Origin: Melampsora larici-populina 98AG31
Lineage: Eukaryota > Basidiomycota > Pucciniomycetes > Pucciniales > Melampsoraceae
Direction: 5' to 3'
Assembly (NCBI RefSeq): GCF_000204055.1
Contig: NW_006768770.1
Span: forward strand, 198,534 to 262,533
DNA length: 64,000 bases
In this document: one piece after another, positions 58,427 through 64,000 of the stretch
Position numbering within the stretch: position 1 is the stretch's first letter
How the letters are laid out: every line of letters begins with the position of its first letter
The notes under the pieces: generated by a model
What the model was told of the DNA's origin: nothing
What the model saw: the letters and a program-made list of their open reading frames with translations, nothing else
Databases searched by the model: none
Translations under genes and position numbers: made by a program

Positions 58427-58681
58427 TAGGGTGTTCAAACCTCAAAATCAATTCATGCAAGTTTTGTGCAAGTTCTGTGCAAGATATGAATAGAACTTGC
58501 ACGGATCTTGCACAAAACTTGCAAGAGTCGGTCTCGCACGGTTTTTGCACGGTTTGGAACACAATAACTCGGGTTGTCAAAAAAATTACTGTGCAAGATT
58601 AGTGCAAAAAATCTTGCACGGATCTTGCACGGATCTTGCACGTCGGTCTTGCACATTTCTTGCACAGGTTTGAACACCCTA
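58427..58681. mobile_element. 255-bp foldback MITE of CTTGCAC / GTGCAAG words
   Basis: The ends TAGGGTGTTCAAACCT and the complement with perfect pairing enclose repeated GTGCAAG words on the left and CTTGCACGGAT words on the right. TAGGG ends are hAT-like. A clean target duplication could not be fixed. Confidence 0.8.
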
Positions 58682-58794
58682 ATTGAATCAGTATCATAAG
58701 ATTGTTGTAGAGAGGTGTGTGCGTGCATGACGGCGCCTCAGCCAGGCACGAGACTTGTAGTAGATTTAGTCTCCGAACCTCGGCGGAAGCTTCC

Positions 58795-58942
58795 ACATCA
58801 TCAACTGTGTGGAAGCCGACTCCTTGGAGAGAGAACTGACGGACCTATCGTCCTATTCATTATAGGTAATACATCATCAACTGTGTGGAAGCCGACTCCT
58901 TGGAGAGAGAACTGACGGACCTATCGTCCTATTCATTATAGG
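58795..58942. repeat. 76-bp tandem duplication upstream of the Copia-like gag
   Basis: The 72 bases at 58795-58866 recur exactly at 58871-58942, separated by TAAT. They probably lie in the 5' LTR or leader of the element whose gag starts at 59038. Confidence 0.92.
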
Positions 58943-59037
58943 TTATGAGCAGCGCTACTTTTTAAAACGTTTTTTTTCTTTCGAAAATCTCGCTGACGCT
59001 CATAGAGTAAGACCGACCGCCATCGGCATCCGAACTT

Positions 59038-60087
59038 ATGTCAATACCTCGAACTCCACCTAATAAGTCGCAATCCACGTCGCAGATAGGAGCTACAACT
59101 CGATCACAGTCTCGTTCGCGATCGGAATCGATCAATCCTGAAGAACGACAGACCATAACTCGAGAAGCTACTCCAGCATCCAACCCAAGTACTCCTAAGA
59201 ATATCTTCATCCAACCCCCTCCTTCGAATTTCCTATTAAATCAACCACCTTCAGACCCTTTCTTCGCTCAACACGCTAAATCCAACATCACCACACGTAA
59301 CTTGTATCAAAACTTGTATCAAAATCGTACTCAAGATTTGACCGACGAAAACGAAATCGAAAATACGTTCACGATGACGGACTCTAATCACGCACCGGAC
59401 CGTTTAAAATCACTCCTCGACAATCATAAAGACGTAAACAAATTTATCACCGGTATCGAAAAACTTGAATTGGATGGCAGCAACCTTGCAAGATGGAAAT
59501 TACGTACAGCCACAGCTATATACGATATGACCGACATTGCTGATTACTGGACTGCGGGGGGACCTGACGAGAACTCCAACATTGAAATGGCAATCAATAA
59601 ATGTGCTTGTCGAGTGATCAACTCAACTATCAGTGAGGAACTCAAGGACATGATCGCCGGCAAACATCTAGCTCACGATGCGATGGCTACCCTGGAGGAC
59701 TTATTTCAGCAAGGTGGTCGCACAGCTCAATATGTAGTATTTCGATCAATCATGTTACGAAAATTTGATGCTGGTACGATGGATCTCATGACTTTTGTTA
59801 ATCAAGTGAATAAAGACTTTGAACGACTTAAATCTGTTGGCTTCAAATGGGAAGAAGATACTGTGAAAGGCATGATCTATCAACTTTGCTCTCCTACTAC
59901 TGGTGAATATGGAATGGATGTACTCAATTCAACTCTCGACGCACAATATCGAACCGACAAGTCCCAATTCTCATCTGCTGAAATACGAACTGCTTTATCG
60001 AATTTGATTCTGACTCGCAAGACGGTAAACGAGAACGAGAACATTCAAGCTTTAGCAGCTTTTTTGAACTTCATTTTTGTAGGTTGA
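59038..60087 (+). CDS. Copia-like gag, fragment of an LTR retrotransposon (349 residues)
   Basis: The N-terminal 100 residues are Ser/Pro/Gln-rich. From about residue 125 the gag core (UBN2 / gag_2 type) is visible: LELDGSNLARWKLRTATAIY, NSTISEELKDMIAG, DAMATLEDLFQQGGRTAQY, MDLMTFVNQVNKDFERLKSV. The frame ends at 60087 in an unrelated hydrophobic tail (AAFLNFIFVG). No zinc knuckle, protease, integrase or reverse transcriptase follows, so pol has been lost or displaced. A GGTTATGAGCAGCG word at 58941-58954 could be the primer-binding site. The piece is inactive on its own. Confidence 0.8.
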   Translation: MSIPRTPPNKSQSTSQIGATTRSQSRSRSESINPEERQTITREATPASNPSTPKNIFIQPPPSNFLLNQPPSDPFFAQHAKSNITTRNLYQNLYQNRTQDLTDENEIENTFTMTDSNHAPDRLKSLLDNHKDVNKFITGIEKLELDGSNLARWKLRTATAIYDMTDIADYWTAGGPDENSNIEMAINKCACRVINSTISEELKDMIAGKHLAHDAMATLEDLFQQGGRTAQYVVFRSIMLRKFDAGTMDLMTFVNQVNKDFERLKSVGFKWEEDTVKGMIYQLCSPTTGEYGMDVLNSTLDAQYRTDKSQFSSAEIRTALSNLILTRKTVNENENIQALAAFLNFIFVG

Positions 60088-61640
60088 GGGCAGCTTCACC
60101 GCACTCGAGTTTCATCTTTATTTCATTGGTGGAATCTCATCCTCTCTCCGGCTCAGCCTACGCCACACAGTGTAGGAGTTCTACAGTGTTTGAATTTCCC
60201 CAAATCCTTTGTTCCCCTCATGTAGCTTCAGAGGCTCTTGAAAACCTCTATCAAATAGGTTTTTTTTGTGTGCTTTGACATGCTACATAAAAGCTTACAT
60301 GTGGTGAAATGCCTTCCTTCAGATGACTGTGATTTTTATACACATCATCATGAGTATTATTATACCAATAATGATTTCTAAATATATAATCAGGACATTA
60401 CTTCTGGTTTTTGTCTTGTATTTAAGATCCTTGATTTATTTGATATGATGATTGGTTTTCCAAATAATTGGTGCAACTCAGCTTCTCTACAGCAATTGCA
60501 CAACAGACAGATTGTTGTATGCTGGAATTCCAATAGAATATTAATTTTACCAACTCAAAGCAACACTTTGTAGCCAATATAAAGCAACAATGAAATGGAA
60601 GTGGTGATTGAGTTGGCTGTGTCAGAATACACACTGACCACACATGGGAAGTGACAATGGAGAAGGTGTTGTCCAGTGCATCAGGTGTTGGACTATAAGA
60701 CTTATTCAAATGATTGAGCATGGTTGCTAGGTTATGTTTCATGGTTACTGTTGAGTTGTGTACATCCTGCGTGATGAATTGGTTATGTTTCTCTTCTCAT
60801 TTGATTTACTCTTATATGTGCGCTCTTAACTCTCTCATTTGTCAGTTTCATCTTTACTATAAAGCTCTCTATGTGTCTGCACCAAGCTAGAACTTCATCT
60901 GTTCTAAGCTTCATCTTTTTATCACAAACTAACTCTTGACGTGTTTGTGAATCTGTGTACGACTCATAGGTATGTTTCCTTCTTTATAGTAGTCTTTCTT
61001 ATTCTATTTCTTCTATCTACATTTGTACATGTGTCTAGTTTGCAAAATAAACAATGATCCATTCTAAGCTTTATCTTTTTATCACAAACTAACTCTTGAC
61101 GTGTTTGTGAATCTGTGTACGACTCATAGCAGGCTCAGGCTTGGGATACGCTCAACAGGGCTTTTGGAGGATGTTGCAGATGTAATTTTCACAGTTTGTG
61201 GTTTTGACTCAAATGGCACCTTGGAGAGGACCCAGGAGAACCCTGATTGAAGTGCATGATGTAAGATATTTCCCTACACTACACACACTTCACCACAGTT
61301 TGAAGTCATGGAACTTTGACCAAATCTCTTGCTGCTGCCTCATACATGCCTAGCCAGGAGCACAAAGCTTTGTTAAGTTTGAAATCCATAACTACACAAG
61401 TTTGAAGAGTTTTCAATGTGGTGTAGAGGCTGTGAAATACACAGCAATAGACAGCAAACATAAGAAAATAAAATCATGTACATCATGCCCCTCTACAGTA
61501 GCTTTCCGGGGTCCTCCTTAGAGCCACCGTACACAAACACCCTTCTGATCCATAAATGACTTCACAATGCTTATTCATGGGAGTCATGGTTTCAAGTTGT
61601 TTAATACAATTTTGTGTTTGCAGCGTGATTGTAGTTGATA
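60088..61640. other. Intergenic with a 68-bp direct repeat
   Basis: A 68-bp unit (core CACAAACTAACTCTTGACGT) is present at 60902-60969 and 61062-61129 with one or two differences; a 92-bp spacer separates the copies. Frames in this stretch are not supported as genes. Confidence 0.55.
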
Positions 61641-62092
61641 TTAGACTGGAGCAACTCTATGCAATGGTTTTTTCTTGCTCATTCTATCCGTGTGATTACC
61701 AACGGCGTCAATTACTTTCCATGCCGCAAAACCAAGACCAAGAGCACCAAAAACGGAACCAAAGTATATCCCGATTGCTTTGAAAACATCACCCGCGGAA
61801 TAATGGCGCTTCACATCGGTGCAAAGAATCGGAGGTGATTCAAGGCATCTTTAAAACCCTGTGGGGCTGAAGCTGGCATATATTTGCTTTGATATGCTTC
61901 AAAGTTTTCCACAAGGTGTCGATCATTATTGATTTTTTCCTCACTCATTGGAGCTGTTGTGGACGACAAGGCAATACTTGGAGTACCAGTGTCACCAATG
62001 TCTGCTGGCGGTACGCAATGCGCCAAATGCATTCCATTGACTAGGTGTTCCATACTGATTAAGTAAAGGAGGAAACAGCTTGTGAGATTCAT
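61641..62092 (-). pseudogene. Small secreted or membrane protein with an apparent frameshift
   Basis: Not recognised. The ATG at 62092 gives a signal-peptide-like start (MNLTSCFLLYLISMEHLVNG) and an acidic middle (VENFEAYQSKYMPASAPQ), ending RFFAPM at a TGA near 61816. One frame over, the sequence goes on as VKRHYSAGDVF then AIGIYFGSVFGALGLGFAAW, a clear hydrophobic membrane segment, and KVIDAVGNHTDRMSKKK, to a stop at 61641-61643. I found no in-phase intron that joins the two parts. Either a frameshift broke a secreted or membrane protein, or the true splice is non-canonical. The stretch next to it (62093-62694) shows no convincing gene. Confidence 0.45.
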
Positions 62093-62694
62093 CTTCAACG
62101 CGTGAGCTTTTTGTCCAGGCGGTTTGGTGATGGTGTTTTGGTAGATCTGTTCAATTTCAAAGCAAATCAACAATTGAAGCCTGAAATGGAAATGGTTTTT
62201 TGAAGGACTAACCTGGCTTCTATAGTAAAATCTTGTTGAGTTGTGATGGAGCGTTGGTGATGGTCTTGTTGGACTTGGACTGTCAAAGGAGGTTTTAGGT
62301 ATTGAAAAGGTTGGAGTGATGACTATGCTTTGCAATCTACTAGAGCAACGTGGGCGGCCCGCCGCCCTCACGGTATCTTTCGTACCACAACGCCTTTTGG
62401 GCATACCACCCCCCACTCACATGTAACATCGCGCTACACCCCAGAAACAGCACACAATTCCGGTTTGTGCTGTCTACAACTCCCGCCCCCCTTGCAACCA
62501 AAAACCCACAAAGCACCATGTCTGCATTGCCAAAAGAGAGACAGCATGACAACAACCCAAGAAAAGAACCAAAAGGTATTGCCGTAATAGTACGACTCAT
62601 TGCACATATTCTCCAACACTAAATTTCAACAAACATATTATCCTCGTGACGTCCCATCCTTCTACGCCCCCCAGGCTGATCACTACATACATTA

Positions 62695-63856
62695 TTAATC
62701 AATTCCGTGATCTCGACGCATTGCCCGATGGGCAGCATTGACCTTCACCCGCTTATTCCAACGTGCGGCTAAAATGCGCGACTTGGTGGCTTTGCGTTTA
62801 TGGCTTGTATTGATCCCTGCGGCCATCTTGTCTTCCTTTTGGCATGCGACCTTCGCGACGGAAGAGTCACTGAAAAGGCAAAATGTCATTTGACCATCTC
62901 ACCTCCCCGGACGACAAAAACAACGCAATATGACTCACCACGCATCCCCACTCTTTCCTTTTTCTGTGACGTTCGGGTTGGGTGTGCTATTGTTACACGG
63001 GGTTATGTTGTAAACCTGTAACTGCATATGTTAGTGCGGTAGCCGCCACCAAACTGTGCAAAATTGCTTACCCGGGTTTCCCAAGCCCACTCTTTATCAT
63101 CGTACCCTTCAATCAACCCCGCGATCTGGACCTCAGCTCCCTCCTTACAAAATGAATGAAACTTATCCGATTGATGACACCGTTCAATGATATGCTTCGT
63201 CATCCAGCACACTGGGCTCTGGTCCTAAGCGATCAGCGGAAAAGAAACTCAGCAAATGAACGCCTCAGTTCCATCCATCCATCAGTCAACTCACTATTGG
63301 ATCAAAATCAACGGATTTCAAAGTCAACACTATTTCGCCACCACGCTTCCCGTCACCCTTTGGAACCGTCTCCATCTTCACTATAATCCCCAAAGCCACC
63401 ATCAAGACCTTGTTCATGACATCTTTCTCGTACTCGACACCAATAGAATCATTCTTCCCAATCCTCAATATTGTAGTCGTTCCGCAATAGAGATCATCAA
63501 GCCTGCGGTTGTTTGAACTGATCAACTTACAACTGATGGCGTACACATCGCCCTGGTGAAGTTTATCGATGGCACCCTTGGGCGCAGTCAAGAGGATGGC
63601 GGTATTGTACGGGGAGGTTCGATCAAAGCCAGATGTCGAAATCATAGTCTCATGGGAAACAAAACCAAGCGCATTTCGACGTGCGTTAGGGACCTAAACA
63701 AACACAGGCAAGGTATCAATGATTTGAAATACTGATAGGATAATCTCCCCCAGAATCAGTCACCTCAGTGCCAAGACGACCGATAAATTGTACTACAATA
63801 GGATGCACAACAGTTGATTCTCTGGTGGTGGAGGTGATAGTCGAAGTAGCGGACAT
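62695..63856 (-). CDS. Protein of unknown function, five exons, 283 residues
   Basis: Not recognised. Exons on the minus strand: 63856-63764, 63648-63295, 63224-63072, 63015-62939, 62869-62695, all in phase. The N-terminus is Ser/Thr-rich (MSATSTITSTTRESTVV). Exon 2 has alternating hydrophobic strands (TAILLTAPKGAIDKL, GDVYAISCKLI, VLMVALGIIVKMETV) that could be an OB-like beta barrel. Exon 3 has two cysteines and a histidine (CWMTKHIIERCH). The C-terminus is very basic (SHKRKATKSRILAARWNKR), suiting nucleic-acid binding. The first acceptor (after CCCATGAG) is chosen because nearer acceptors run into stops, so the exon 1/2 junction is the weakest. A replication- or telomere-protein-like role is possible but not shown. 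Confidence 0.6.
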
Positions 63857-64000
63857 GACGTTTGGTTGGTCAAAAGAAGTTGAATTTGGAAAGGCGTATC
63901 AATCAGATGGATATAACAGTATTGATATGATGCACCGTGAGTATTGTAGACTGCTGAAAACCTCATCCAACCCGCTTCCCATTTATATTCCATCTCGTCC
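63857..64000. other. Right-edge upstream region
   Basis: 5' flank of the five-exon minus-strand gene, cut by the window end. Confidence 0.4.

Overview
The window looks like a repeat-rich basidiomycete genome. Genes are broken by many short GT-AG introns (mostly 60-120 nt), there is no operon logic, and mobile DNA of several classes is nested. The family of signal-peptide-bearing proteins with dibasic sites, together with a TNP2-type CACTA element and large LTR elements, would suit a rust fungus (Pucciniales). That is an inference from style, not from a species-specific marker. All exon models were built by hand from splice signals and reading-frame continuity.

Layout. 0-7 kb: a secreted GH131-like gene (753-2252) and an 11-exon aldehyde dehydrogenase (4008-6635). 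7-8.3 kb: a stray copy of part of a coiled-coil gene, then a shortened member (copy 1) of a secreted-protein family. 8.3-12.4 kb: AT-rich DNA with one TATACTATA-rich foldback MITE. 12.4-18.6 kb: a basic hypothetical protein and a six-exon 1,222-residue coiled-coil gene, both minus strand. 20-28 kb: two more members of the secreted family. Copy 2 is broken by a 680-bp foldback element with a perfect 7-bp target duplication; copy 3 is intact (470 residues, four exons). 28-33.5 kb: a flavin monooxygenase and a cytochrome P450, tail to tail.

34-54 kb is a nest of mobile DNA. A Gypsy-type LTR retrotransposon (two 416-bp LTRs and one 1,697-residue gag-pol frame) carries inside its 5' LTR a 12,851-bp CACTA transposon (34907-47757). 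The CACTA element has matching terminal inverted repeats starting CACTA and a TAT target duplication. It encodes a TNP2-like transposase and three further multi-exon genes whose functions I do not recognise. One of those genes has an intron that starts exactly at the end of another inverted-repeat element.

54-64 kb holds GC-rich and hAT-like foldback elements, a gag-only Copia-like fragment, and two minus-strand genes: a small secreted or membrane protein with an apparent frameshift, and a five-exon protein of unknown function.

The metabolic genes (ALDH, FMO, P450) are ordinary single genes; only the FMO/P450 pair is close enough to suggest shared use. The most unusual content is the four-gene CACTA element nested in the LTR and the secreted-protein family that is being duplicated, shortened and interrupted by foldback elements.
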